From the NCBI GenBank assembly GCA_964563165.1, contig CAZLWA010000015.1, positions 1 through 34,200 on the forward strand: a stretch of 34,200 nucleotides of DNA, given 5' to 3'. Under the pieces are notes generated by a model. That model saw only the letters and a list, made by a program, of their open reading frames with translations, searched no databases and was not told the origin of the DNA. The stretch's first letter is position 1. Each line of letters opens with the position of its first letter. The position numbers and the translations under genes were made by a program. The DNA comes from CAZLWA01 sp964563165. Its GTDB lineage: Bacteria > CLD3 > SB21. Positions 23,531-32,107 of the stretch are shown here, one piece after another.

Positions 23531-24536
23531 AAAATGCATGGGCTTTATGGGGCCCTAAAGACCAGATAGTTTGTAATAAGATCGTGTTAAATGATGATTG
23601 ATGATCCCGTTTTGTATTTGAAACGACCAGTCGGAATACCATTGTCTCTTCTGCCGGCAAGAAATTAAAATTACACGAAAGGATCCGGGTTTTGTTTTTA
23701 TTTGCGATACTTTGCGCCATGTCAAATTTGGATCCGATCTCGAATCGCTTCTTAAATTGATACGCTCCCGCCGTATAAAACCCGAAAGTTCTCACATGGT
23801 TTGCTGAGCTGAGGAATCCTTCCGTCCAGAGGGTCAGAGACGTGTATTGATCTTTGCGCCATTTGTATTTGGCGTCGGCGTTGAACCACTGGAAGTGTTT
23901 TCCGGTGGTATCGCTGAAGCCGGTCGCCGCACCCACTCCAGTTTCGAGCGCGGCCAGATCGGTCAATTGGAAAAACGAACTCAAACGGCTTGCATAAAAC
24001 AGATTCTTGCGGCGCCCGTCCAGATCATCTCCGGCCGTGATCGTTCCGCTGATCTTCGTGAATACGTCGCCGGTTGGCAGAATGGAATTGATTTCCACGC
24101 CGATATCCGTAAGCCCCTCCTCGCCGAAAAAATTTTGCTGATAGCGGGGCCGGTGAACGAAAGGAAATGTGTGCGCATGCACCGTATTGAGCTTGCTGAA
24201 ATCTACGAGGAATTTCCCGCCTTTGATATTCAGATTCAGCGGCAGTCCTTTTTGAATCAGAAAATAGGCTTCCTCGATATCGACCGGCGCGTTTTTGTCG
24301 GGGCTGAAGGCAATAAAAATGTCAGCACGCGCATACGGATTGAGCGGGGCCTGCACCGCCATCTCCACTTCCTGCAAAGTGAAATTTAATTTGTTTCTTT
24401 CCGCAGCGCCCTTTTCCGTTGTCGTGAATGTGCGGAAGTCCGGAATGATGCTGATGTCGGGATTGATCGACGACTGGCTGAAGCTTTGGCCGCACAGGAT
24501 TGCACAAGCGAGGGCCGCATTGAGTATTTTCGTCAT
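23529..24536 (-). CDS. predicted outer-membrane beta-barrel/porin of the metal locus
   Basis: The 335-residue protein has a signal peptide (MTKILNAALACAILCGQSFSQ) and then alternating amphipathic strands to the end. Blocks such as NPDISIIPDF, EVEMAVQAPLNPYARADIFIAFS, DIEEAYFLI, GGKFLVDFSKLN and NFFGEEGLTDIGVEI match porin-like proteins that accompany zinc ABC systems in FCB-group genomes, from memory of the family. The pattern 'K.GKF...F.K.N..H.H....RP' lies at the first strands. No TonB box was recognised. It precedes znuA by 90 bases, so passage of the metal across the outer membrane is a reasonable role but inferred. Confidence 0.7.
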   Translation of the reverse strand: MTKILNAALACAILCGQSFSQSSINPDISIIPDFRTFTTTEKGAAERNKLNFTLQEVEMAVQAPLNPYARADIFIAFSPDKNAPVDIEEAYFLIQKGLPLNLNIKGGKFLVDFSKLNTVHAHTFPFVHRPRYQQNFFGEEGLTDIGVEINSILPTGDVFTKISGTITAGDDLDGRRKNLFYASRLSSFFQLTDLAALETGVGAATGFSDTTGKHFQWFNADAKYKWRKDQYTSLTLWTEGFLSSANHVRTFGFYTAGAYQFKKRFEIGSKFDMAQSIANKNKTRILSCNFNFLPAEETMVFRLVVSNTKRDHQSSFNTILLQTIWSLGPHKAHAF

Positions 24537-24629
24537 AATTTTAATTTCCGATTTTCGTAAATCAAGGATTCACAACGAATCAAGGAGAGACGCTGCGGGC
24601 CCATATTGAATGCAAGTGGCGATGAATGA

Positions 24630-25007
24630 TCAGGAGAAAAAGGAGGGCGGGGCGCGGCCGGACGATGCGGCATGAAATACCGGGCAAAGCGGCATGTGAG
24701 GATATAAGAAAAACAGGCTCAAAGAAACATCATTTATAAAAATGAAATTGCCGGAAGACGGAAAGTTGGATTTGCCGGATAGATGTTTACACGTGAGGCA
24801 GTGTTCCGAGAAATGATAATGGTTTTTGGAATGGGCATCGCAGGTCGCATCATGATATTCAAAATCGCCTGAAGTCTCGCGCGCGGCGGAAGGATCAAAT
24901 GTTACATCATGTCGGTGGAAAGCCGCGTAGGGAGCAGATGCGGCCAGCAGCAGGTAAAGGGTCGTCAATCCAAAAGAAAGGACGCGGTAGAGTTTGGGTA
25001 GTTCCAT
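24630..25007 (-). CDS. small His/Cys-rich membrane-associated protein of the metal locus
   Basis: The 125-residue protein has an N-terminal membrane segment (LSFGLTTLYLLLAASAPYAAF). The middle is rich in His and Cys: FHRHD, YHDATCDAHSKNHYHFSEHCLTCKHLSG, which can bind metal. It ends with HAASSGRAPPSFFS; an 'RAPP' end is common in small DUF2946-like metal-associated proteins. It starts six bases after the preceding gene and heads toward the barrel gene, so it belongs to the metal operon. Family not firmly recognised. Confidence 0.65.
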   Translation of the reverse strand: MELPKLYRVLSFGLTTLYLLLAASAPYAAFHRHDVTFDPSAARETSGDFEYHDATCDAHSKNHYHFSEHCLTCKHLSGKSNFPSSGNFIFINDVSLSLFFLYPHMPLCPVFHAASSGRAPPSFFS

Positions 25008-25013
25008 AATTAA

Positions 25014-25433
25014 TTATTTACTCTCGATAGCTTTGGCTGTGCCGTCCCTATAAGTGATCTGCCATCGCTGAGTTGCATCTTTACCTGCGGCGTCTTTTGC
25101 CGGATATAATATCATGACGTTCGGATCGCGTTTAAGATTTGACTTGTCGGACAGCTTTTGGCCGTACGAAACCGGCCAGCCGAAAGCGATCTTCACGGGT
25201 TTGTCGGCATTGATCGACGTGTCAGACCGGACGATAACAACACCGGTTTTGGCAAGCTCCGCTAGTCTGATTTCGTGTTCTTTGACCAACTGATCGGCAT
25301 GTTTTTTCCCGAGGTCATTTAATACCGCCGTGGAGGTGAATGGATCCAACTTGCCCAGTTCCTTGGAAACCTCTTGCGCCCGCGCAGAAGTTACAAGAAT
25401 CAGCGTGAATAGAAAAAACGATAATTTGGCCAT
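25014..25433 (-). CDS. small secreted protein, first gene of the metal locus
   Basis: The 139-residue product has a Sec signal (MAKLSFFLFTLILVTSARAQ). The mature chain is mixed: a helical part (ELGKLDPFTSTAVLNDLGKKHADQLVKEHEIRLAELAK) then beta-like (GVVIVRSDTSINADKPVKIAFGWPV). No family recognised. ATG 25433 is chosen because AGGAG sits nine bases upstream; an ATG three codons earlier directly abuts that site. Being first in the run, its upstream region (25434-25500) should hold the operon promoter and any metal-responsive operator, but no clear Zur/Fur palindrome is seen. Confidence 0.65.
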   Translation of the reverse strand: MAKLSFFLFTLILVTSARAQEVSKELGKLDPFTSTAVLNDLGKKHADQLVKEHEIRLAELAKTGVVIVRSDTSINADKPVKIAFGWPVSYGQKLSDKSNLKRDPNVMILYPAKDAAGKDATQRWQITYRDGTAKAIESK

Positions 25434-25652
25434 GATGCACATCTCCTGATAAAAGTTACTTTAATCAGTGATGTTACAAAAATTAAGAAAGAGATACAAG
25501 AATTTTCTTGCCGAGGCCTGTGAGAGTAAAGCGGCCCGGCGCAGGGAAAAGCCCCCGAGTGACTAAACTAATTTGATTCAACGCATCTCTAAGCTCTGGA
25601 CGAAAGTTGACCTTTCTGAGACTGCGCTGTCGGGCTTAAAATAAACTTGTTG

Positions 25653-26540
25653 TCAAATCACCTTTAACTTCGTAAGTAGATCTCGCATCTTTTGCCTGCT
25701 AACTTCCTGCATGGGCACGAGCGGCAGGCGGTAATGCTCTTCCAACATCCCCATCATGGCGAGCGCGCATTTCACCGGGATCGGATTCGATTCTATGAAA
25801 TTCATATTCATCAGATCCAGATAGCGGTAATGAATCTCACGGGCTTTTTCGTAATTCCCCTGTAAGGAAAATTTCACGATATCGCTCATCGCGCGCGGAA
25901 TTTGATTGGCCGCAACCGAGATCACGCCGTCCGCGCCGAGCGGCATCATCGGCAGCGTCAAAGCATCGTCGCCGGAAAGCACCAGAAAGTCTTTCGGTCG
26001 ATGTTTCAAGATTTCCATGAATTGCCCGAAATTCGCCGAGGCCTCTTTGATGGCAATGATATTCTTCATTTCCGACAAACGCAGGATCGTTTTGGGTTCG
26101 ATGTTGCCTCCCGTACGGCCGGGAACATTATATAAGATCGCCGGAATAGAAATAGCTTCGGCGATCGCTTTGAAATGCTGATAATAGCCTTCTTGTGTGG
26201 GTTTGTTGTAATAGGGCCCGACGAGCAGCACGCCGTCTGCGCCAAGTTCCTGCGCGCGTTTGGAATAGGCTATGGAAAGCGCCGTATCGTTGGTACCGGT
26301 TCCGGCGAGAACCGGAACGCGTTTCCTGGTTTGCTCCATGACGATGCGGATCACATGCTGGCGCTCGTCGTCATTCATCGTGGCCGACTCGCCGGTCGTG
26401 CCGCACGGAACAATGAAATTCGTGCCGTTCTCGATTTGAAAATCAACGAGCCGGCGCAATGATTTTTCATCAATGCTCCGGTCTTTTAAAAACGGCGTTA
26501 CGATCGCCACGCCGCTTCCGCGGAATATTTCTGAAGTCAT
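25653..26540 (-). CDS. dapA: 4-hydroxy-tetrahydrodipicolinate synthase
   Basis: The 295-residue TIM-barrel aldolase condenses pyruvate with aspartate semialdehyde in lysine and diaminopimelate synthesis. Schiff-base Lys165 lies in IIAIKEAS, Tyr137 and Arg142 in ILYNVPGRTG, and the GTTGES motif at 47-52. All key residues are present and length is normal. It stands apart from lysC and dapB, which are 5 kb away on the same strand. Confidence 0.95.
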   Translation of the reverse strand: MTSEIFRGSGVAIVTPFLKDRSIDEKSLRRLVDFQIENGTNFIVPCGTTGESATMNDDERQHVIRIVMEQTRKRVPVLAGTGTNDTALSIAYSKRAQELGADGVLLVGPYYNKPTQEGYYQHFKAIAEAISIPAILYNVPGRTGGNIEPKTILRLSEMKNIIAIKEASANFGQFMEILKHRPKDFLVLSGDDALTLPMMPLGADGVISVAANQIPRAMSDIVKFSLQGNYEKAREIHYRYLDLMNMNFIESNPIPVKCALAMMGMLEEHYRLPLVPMQEVSRQKMRDLLTKLKVI

Positions 26541-26660
26541 AAACTCGGCCTTAATGAAATTAAACTCAATTCACTTGAATATCATAAATAAAAACATAAA
26601 TGCAACATTTTTTTGTGGGTCAATTTGTGAAATCGCGCAGCTTGCAATAGTCATTAATTG

Positions 26661-26685
26661 TAGGGCGAAATGTCATTTCGCCCTA
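26661..26685. repeat. REP-like palindrome, intact copy 1
   Basis: Perfect palindrome: arms GGGCGAAATG and CATTTCGCCC around one T, extended by TA on both sides. It overlaps the last codon of the decayed RAYT reading frame. Such hairpins are typical targets of RAYT transposases. Confidence 0.85.
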
Positions 26686-27293
26686 ACGAAATTTATAGTA
26701 ACTCCATTCCCAATCTTCCCAATTTTTCACCAATCCAGCCTTGATTCAGTTATTCAATATATATTGAATGACGTTTTCAGACTGCTTTTCATCTCTGATG
26801 ACCTGATCATAACTCTCATGCTGCCAAAAAGCGCCGGTTCGATTGAGAATCTTGTTTGCTTCGCGAGCGGTGTGCCGCTTTAGTGATTGCAGTATCTTGG
26901 TAGGTGAAATGTCATTTCGCGCCCAGCGAACATCATATGTACATGATTCGGCATGATGCAATAAGCCACGAGGTCGTATTCGTTCGGATCGCGGAAATGT
27001 AACGCATCCGAAACGACCTGAGCAATGGCACGATTCTTCAAATAGCATTCGTTTGAGTTGGCATTATCCAAATAAGCGTCAAATTTAGAAAAATATTCTT
27101 TACGGATATGAATTTGTTCCGGCTCATTTTTCTTATGGGACTGTTTTGCGATCAATTTGTCAGCATCTTGGTGCTCTCTCTTCAGTTTTAATAAAATGTC
27201 TTTCGGAAGGGAATTAGCCAAACGAAAAGTAATAAAATAGGTCGCATTCGGAAAATGTAAATGAGGTAAGTGGCGACGATAGAATGTTTTCAT
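26683..27293 (-). pseudogene. REP-associated tyrosine transposase (RAYT/Y1), interrupted
   Basis: The 5' part (27293 to about 26930) encodes an N-terminus FPNATYFITFRLANSLPKD and the HUH motif MPNHVHMMF. The 3' part continues in another frame: ILQSLKRHTAREANKILNR, then FWQHESYDQVIRDEKQSENVIQYILNN, including the catalytic-type Tyr in ESYD. Between them a REP-like palindrome copy (26901-26925) accounts for the frame change. A second lesion is a TGA directly after YILNN, where the family has Pro; the frame then reads IKAGLVKNWEDWEWSYYKFR before stopping in palindrome copy 1. RAYTs nick and move REP hairpins as single strands. Two lesions mean this copy is almost surely inactive. Confidence 0.8.
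26901..26925. repeat. REP-like palindrome copy 2, inside the transposase gene
   Basis: TAGGTGAAATG-T-CATTTCGCGCCCA shows the same arms as copy 1 with one change on the left and an extra GC on the right. It lies between the HUH motif and the continuation of the transposase coding sequence, in the place where the frame shifts. Confidence 0.75.
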
Positions 27294-27327
27294 TTTTGTC
27301 AGCAGAAATGTAACTTATATGAAATAC

Positions 27328-27348
27328 GGGCGAATTGACAATTCGCCC
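27328..27348. repeat. REP-like palindrome copy 3, variant stem
   Basis: Perfect palindrome with arms GGGCGAATTG and CAATTCGCCC around one A. It differs from copy 1 by compensating changes on both arms, lies 35 bases upstream of the RAYT start, and with copy 1 brackets the gene. Confidence 0.8.
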
Positions 27349-27377
27349 TGCAGAAATCAGGAAATTGAATTGCCAGA

Positions 27378-28013
27378 TTACTCCTTCTCATTTTTCAACT
27401 TATGCTTGAATTGCTTTTTAAATTTCTGAACTTTTGGATTGATGATAAATGAGCAGTAAGGCTGATTGCCGTTTTGGTTGAAATAATTCTGATGATAATC
27501 CTCGGCCTTGAAAAATTTTCCGAGCGGCGCAATTTCGGTTACGATCGGGTCATCCCATAATTTTAGTTCTCCGAATTTTTTCTTTGCCGCCTCGGCTTCT
27601 GATTTTTGCGCGTTGCTATGATAATAAATAACAGAACGGTATTGCGTCCCTTCATCATTGCCCTGGCGATTGAGCGTCGTCGGATTGTGCGTGCTGAAAA
27701 ATACGTCCAGCAATTCTTCGTAAGAGATTTTGCCCGGATCGAATGCGATCTGGGAGACTTCCGCATGTCCGGTCCTGCCGCTGCACACCTGGTCATACGT
27801 GGGGTTTTCCACGGTACCGCCCGAATACCCTGAAGCGACCGACTCAACTCCGTCCAGCCGCTGAAACACGGCCTCCGTACACCAAAAACATCCTTCACCG
27901 AATGTCGCCGTTTCCAGTTTCGTGTTCTTATCCTGCACTGAGCTCATAACCTCCGCTTTCTGATTATTTTTTGGATTGCATGACAACCATAACACCAATA
28001 GAAAAATTTTCAT
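27378..28013 (-). CDS. msrA: peptide methionine sulfoxide reductase A, exported lipoprotein form
   Basis: The 211-residue enzyme reduces methionine-S-sulfoxide in proteins. The catalytic motif is GEGCFWCTEAVFQRLDGVESVASGYSGG with Cys42 as nucleophile; the blocks YDQVCSGRTGHAEV, FFSTHNPTTLNRQGNDEGTQYRSVIYYH and AEDYHQNYF are intact. The N-terminus MKIFLLVLWLSCNPK is a short signal ending in a probable lipobox Cys12, so the enzyme is probably anchored in the periplasm. It has no MsrB partner in the window. Confidence 0.92.
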   Translation of the reverse strand: MKIFLLVLWLSCNPKNNQKAEVMSSVQDKNTKLETATFGEGCFWCTEAVFQRLDGVESVASGYSGGTVENPTYDQVCSGRTGHAEVSQIAFDPGKISYEELLDVFFSTHNPTTLNRQGNDEGTQYRSVIYYHSNAQKSEAEAAKKKFGELKLWDDPIVTEIAPLGKFFKAEDYHQNYFNQNGNQPYCSFIINPKVQKFKKQFKHKLKNEKE

Positions 28014-28101
28014 GACCGTAACCTCAAGGTTAATTTTAAAGCTTCGTGTGTATAACGAAGGTTTGAAAATTTAATTCCAGGCAGGAGGGCGGAATCCGCT
28101 G

Positions 28102-31100
28102 TTATCGGACTACCCCCAGCGGAAAATCCTGGCCTCGTGCGTAGCTGTTCGGATATTGTGCGGAGCCGCGGTATTTCTTGGTAAGCTCGGGCACCTTATC
28201 GTTGACGTAAGCTTCAAGTTCTTTCACTGTAATTTTTCGATCGGGATTCGTCCCGCTGTCCGCTTCTCCGGACAAGCCTTTGAGCAGCGCATACGTGAAG
28301 ACCCCATGACCCAATTGGCTGAATTCGGCGGCGAATTGCTCAGTCCCGGTGGCCGACATGACGACCAGTCCCGCACTGCGTGCCAATTGTAAAATCGCTT
28401 TTTCCTCCGCCGCACCGCGTGTTGAAAACGCTTCGACCGCACCGCCCGCCTGGCAGGCGTCCATGACCACGAGTTGTTTTGTCGCTTTGATTCTCGTGCT
28501 GTATTCGCGGAGTTTTTTTGCCGGAAATGCTTTGGTAAGCAGCGTTTCGTCATTCCCGTATAACTGTACAATATCATGCGGAATAAAATAGAATTCCGAC
28601 GGGTGGATGCTGTCGCCTTCGCTCATGACGCCGTGTCCCGCATAGTAGAATACGAAACAATCTGCGGGTTTTGCTTCCTTCACAATTTTTTGAAATGCGG
28701 ACTCCATGTTACGCCGCGTCGCGGAGGTATCGTAAATCTCCTGCGTGATAATTTGTTTGAAAATACTCTTTCCGAAAAAGTCGACCTGATGTGCAAATGC
28801 GTGCGCATCGGGCCGTGCGTAATTCAGTGTATATTTGCCGTTCTTATATTCATTGATGCCGACGACCAGTAAATACAGATTGGCGTTGGCTTCTGCCGCC
28901 GTATAGAGGATCTTAATTTCCTGCGGATTGGATTCCGTGCGGTCACTATTGAAGGCCGTTGCGCGCAACGTGTTAGTCCCGGCGAGAAGGGGTACCGAAT
29001 ACGTTACGGTAATTTTTTTGCCAACATTGGACGTTTTCTTACTCACGATCTGTTCGTCGCCGATTAATTTGTCGTTGTGGTACAGCCGCACTTCATCAAT
29101 ACCGCCGCCCTGGTCCGTTGCTTCGAGAGTCATTTCCTGCGTTTCTGAACTTGCGGTGAAGTTATTTTTCGGGGAAACGATTTTGATTTTCGGCGGCAAG
29201 TTGATCGCCCGGGTCAAGTCGATACCGTGTTTTCTCCGCGGCTTGTATTTCCCGGCAATGATACTCTGCAGAAGATTCGGTGAATAAAATTCTTCAAAAA
29301 ACGCATCGAGAGGGATCGGCGTCACGCCCTGCACGTAATGAATTCTCTTCATGCCGTCCGGCGTGCCGTCGAAGGTGCCGTCGGGAGAAATTACGACCCA
29401 GTCTGAACTGTCAATGAGCGTCATCATCGCGGCGAGCTTACCCGTGGACGTATTCCAGAGTTTGACATTGCTGTTGTAGCTCCCTGCCGCCACCCATTTC
29501 CCATTGGGGCTGAAATCCAGGGAAGAAAAATCATCGTCGGCATCGCCGTTCAGCCGGCGCAGTTCCTTGCCTGTCGTCACGTCCCAGAGCTTGACGACAC
29601 TTTCGTTAGCGGTAGCCAACGTACTGCCCTCGCTGTTTAATGAGGAAGCCGTGATCCGTGACGGTTGTTTGATGGATCTCACTTGCAGGCCCGTCTCGAT
29701 GGTCCAGAATTTCAGGGTCGAATCGCCGCTCGTACTAATGATGGATTGATTGTCCAGACTGAAATTGACCGAGCGGATGGGTCCGGTATGGCCTTTCAAT
29801 TGTTTTTTTTCTTTGCCGGATTTCACATCCCATATAATGAGGTTCGCATCTTCTCCTCCGCTGACAAGCCACTGACCGTCGGGACTGAACGCGAGGCAAT
29901 TGATTTCGCGCGCCGGCCCGGTGAGAATCGAAAGCAATTCGAATGAAACCGCATCCCACAGCATGATCGTCGAATCGCGGCTGGCCGTGGCAATGACATA
30001 TCCGTCGGGACTGATCTTGACATCGGTCAGGTCGTCGGAATGTCCTCTCAGCGTCATAATATCTTTTTCAATGCCGTGATACCACAACGTGACGCTCGGC
30101 TCGAATTGATCGCCGCTTAATAATAGTTTCCCGTCGGGACTGAAATGAACCGGACGGATAAATGCATTTGGCTTTTTGATGACATTCTTTATTCTGCCTA
30201 AATTCAAATCCCAAAAAGCAATTTTGCCGAGATAATCCGAAGCTGCCAGGATTTCGCCGTTCGGGCTGAATGCGACCGAAGCCACAGAGCCCGACGACCC
30301 GCCAAGCTTTGCCAATTCCCGTTTACCGGCGATGTCCCAGAGTTTGATCTCTGCGTACGAGCCATTGGCCAACGTGGTCCCTTCCGGGCTCCACGCAAGA
30401 CTGGAAACGACCGCACCCGACCCGTGCGCCTTGGCGCTATACACGTCGCGCCCGCCAGGGCGGTTCCAAATCCGCAGCATGCCGTCACGGGTGCCGCGGG
30501 CAAGAAAATTATTATCTCCGGAAAAGGATATGCAGGTCACGGCATTCGAATCGGAAATGAGGAGGCCCTCATGTTTTCCCGGTACATCCCATATGCGGAC
30601 CGTACTGTCTTTGCCGGCGCTCGCAATGAAATTTCCGTCCGCGGAGAATGCTACCGCATTTGTGTAATTCGAATGACCCTCGAATTTTCTGACGGACTTG
30701 CCTGACGCAATATTCCATAATTGAAGGCTTCCGATGTCGTCGCCGGTGGCGATCAGCGAACCGAAGGGACTGATGGCGATGGCCGACGGAGTGCCGAATT
30801 CCAGTTTTATTTCACGGATCGGATTCCCGGTTTGGACTTCATACAGTTTTATGGACCCGTCATCACACCCAAACGCCGCGACTTCACCGCTGGAGCTCAA
30901 GGCGGCCGATTGTGAACGGATTTCCAAAGGTACCGTCCTGATACTTTTGCCGGTGAATATATTATACAGAAGAATCTCCGTTTGCCCGCCGTAGCTGCTG
31001 ACCCCCGCGGCCACAAGCGTGGCGTTGTCCGTCAACAAAAGCGATAGCACGGCCGAGGACGTCTTCATCGTACGAAGCTCTTTTCCCGATGCCACATCCC

Positions 31101-31293
31101 AGAGTTTGATTTCACCGAGCCCGCCGCTGGCCAGAAGTCTGCCGTCAGGGCTGTAGGCGATGGCGCTTACGTAGAGACTGTGCCCTCGCTGAACGACAAG
31201 TTCCGGTTTTTGGGAAACAATGTGAGAATGCGTTATAAAAGTTATGAAAAAAAAGACGAGTACAGCTTTTTTCAAAATGGTTCTCCCGTTCAT
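28102..31293 (-). CDS. secreted WD40-repeat / caspase-like (C14) protease
   Basis: The protein (1063 residues from ATG 31293) has a signal peptide (about 1-28), then fourteen WD40 repeats (about 35-625), each near 41 residues with the usual 'FSPDG..LASG..D..I.LWD' form, enough for two seven-bladed propellers. A linker (WVVISPDGTFDGTPDGMKRIHYVQG) is followed by an Ig-like domain (about 700-795) and a C-terminal caspase-fold domain. The catalytic dyad is His887 in FYYAGHGV and Cys947 in VMDACQAGGA. Such proteins are bacterial ortho/metacaspase relatives; the propellers probably recognise a partner. An in-frame ATG at 31317 lies two bases after the dapB stop and could give coupled translation; 31293 gives the better signal peptide. 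Confidence 0.85.
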   Translation of the reverse strand: MNGRTILKKAVLVFFFITFITHSHIVSQKPELVVQRGHSLYVSAIAYSPDGRLLASGGLGEIKLWDVASGKELRTMKTSSAVLSLLLTDNATLVAAGVSSYGGQTEILLYNIFTGKSIRTVPLEIRSQSAALSSSGEVAAFGCDDGSIKLYEVQTGNPIREIKLEFGTPSAIAISPFGSLIATGDDIGSLQLWNIASGKSVRKFEGHSNYTNAVAFSADGNFIASAGKDSTVRIWDVPGKHEGLLISDSNAVTCISFSGDNNFLARGTRDGMLRIWNRPGGRDVYSAKAHGSGAVVSSLAWSPEGTTLANGSYAEIKLWDIAGKRELAKLGGSSGSVASVAFSPNGEILAASDYLGKIAFWDLNLGRIKNVIKKPNAFIRPVHFSPDGKLLLSGDQFEPSVTLWYHGIEKDIMTLRGHSDDLTDVKISPDGYVIATASRDSTIMLWDAVSFELLSILTGPAREINCLAFSPDGQWLVSGGEDANLIIWDVKSGKEKKQLKGHTGPIRSVNFSLDNQSIISTSGDSTLKFWTIETGLQVRSIKQPSRITASSLNSEGSTLATANESVVKLWDVTTGKELRRLNGDADDDFSSLDFSPNGKWVAAGSYNSNVKLWNTSTGKLAAMMTLIDSSDWVVISPDGTFDGTPDGMKRIHYVQGVTPIPLDAFFEEFYSPNLLQSIIAGKYKPRRKHGIDLTRAINLPPKIKIVSPKNNFTASSETQEMTLEATDQGGGIDEVRLYHNDKLIGDEQIVSKKTSNVGKKITVTYSVPLLAGTNTLRATAFNSDRTESNPQEIKILYTAAEANANLYLLVVGINEYKNGKYTLNYARPDAHAFAHQVDFFGKSIFKQIITQEIYDTSATRRNMESAFQKIVKEAKPADCFVFYYAGHGVMSEGDSIHPSEFYFIPHDIVQLYGNDETLLTKAFPAKKLREYSTRIKATKQLVVMDACQAGGAVEAFSTRGAAEEKAILQLARSAGLVVMSATGTEQFAAEFSQLGHGVFTYALLKGLSGEADSGTNPDRKITVKELEAYVNDKVPELTKKYRGSAQYPNSYARGQDFPLGVVR

Positions 31294-31319
31294 GATGTCC
31301 GATTTATCGCCGTCCATTT

Positions 31320-32030
31320 TTATTTGAAAATGTCCTGCATGGTAAAAACACCTTTCTTTCCCTGGATCCATTCCGCGGCATAGAGCGCACCTAAAGCAAA
31401 ACCGGCGCGGTTTCGTGCGGTGTGTTTCAGTTCGATCGTGTCTACCGAAGAGTCAAATCCGACAATGTGCGTGCCGGGAACTGATCCTACGCGGGTGGAA
31501 GAAACATGAAGCGCATTGGGTGAGATTTTCCCTTCCGATTTGTCGGTGGCGATCTTTTTCTTTCGTGAAATTTTTTCCATGAGAATTTTTGCGAGGCTCA
31601 GCGCCGTTCCGCTCGGGCTGTCCATTTTCTGATTGTGATGTATTTCCTGGATGCACGCATCGTAATCGGGAAATTCGTTCACCAGCGACGAAGCGTACGC
31701 AACGATCTTCAAGAATAAATTGACGCCGATCGAAAAATTGGATGCGTAAATCAGGCCGATGTGATGCGCGTCAACAATTTCCCTGACCTGATCCAGCTGA
31801 TTCAGCCAGCCGGTCGTGCCGACGGCCATATTCTTCCCTGCTTCTGCGCACCGCGTGACGTTCGTCATCACTGCCGAAGAAACGGAAAAATCAATGCACA
31901 CGTCCGCCGCGTGCAGCGCTTCTTTGGTCACCGGAGTGCTCCGGCTGAACACGGCGCAGATCTCATGACTTTTTTTGACCTGTTCAATTTCCCTGCCCAT
32001 CTGGCCGTAACCGATCAATGCTATTTTCAT
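31320..32030 (-). CDS. dapB: 4-hydroxy-tetrahydrodipicolinate reductase
   Basis: The 236-residue NAD(P)H enzyme makes tetrahydrodipicolinate. The nucleotide loop is IALIGYGQMGREI, GTTGW is the middle motif, and the active-site block EIHHNQKMDSPSGTAL contains the catalytic His pair and Lys135. An ATG six codons upstream is ignored because GAGAAAG is placed for the ATG at 32030. It lies 77 bases after lysC and just before the WD40/caspase gene. Confidence 0.94.
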   Translation of the reverse strand: MKIALIGYGQMGREIEQVKKSHEICAVFSRSTPVTKEALHAADVCIDFSVSSAVMTNVTRCAEAGKNMAVGTTGWLNQLDQVREIVDAHHIGLIYASNFSIGVNLFLKIVAYASSLVNEFPDYDACIQEIHHNQKMDSPSGTALSLAKILMEKISRKKKIATDKSEGKISPNALHVSSTRVGSVPGTHIVGFDSSVDTIELKHTARNRAGFALGALYAAEWIQGKKGVFTMQDIFK

Positions 32031-32036
32031 AATACT

Positions 32037-32070
32037 TTCTCGCCGCAAGGGCGCAAAGGCCGCGGAGGTT
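32037..32070. repeat. dispersed repeat directly upstream of dapB
   Basis: On the plus strand CTCGCCGCAAGGGCGCAAAG then GCCGCGGAGG. On the coding (minus) strand its end GGCGAGAAAG provides the ribosome binding site of dapB, seven or so bases before the ATG. Confidence 0.65.
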
Positions 32071-32107
32071 TTAAATGTTACTGGACCGGCGTCTCCCGGT
32101 TAATTTC

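Noticed and set aside
25489..25622. Open frame of about 40 codons on the minus strand ending KKILVSLS, downstream of dapA
   Set aside because: It has no start codon with a ribosome binding site and no recognised family; could be the remnant of a gene tail but evidence is too thin.
26473..26883. 136-codon plus-strand frame over the dapA start and RAYT remnant
   Set aside because: It is antisense to dapA and to the transposase coding sequence and resembles no protein.
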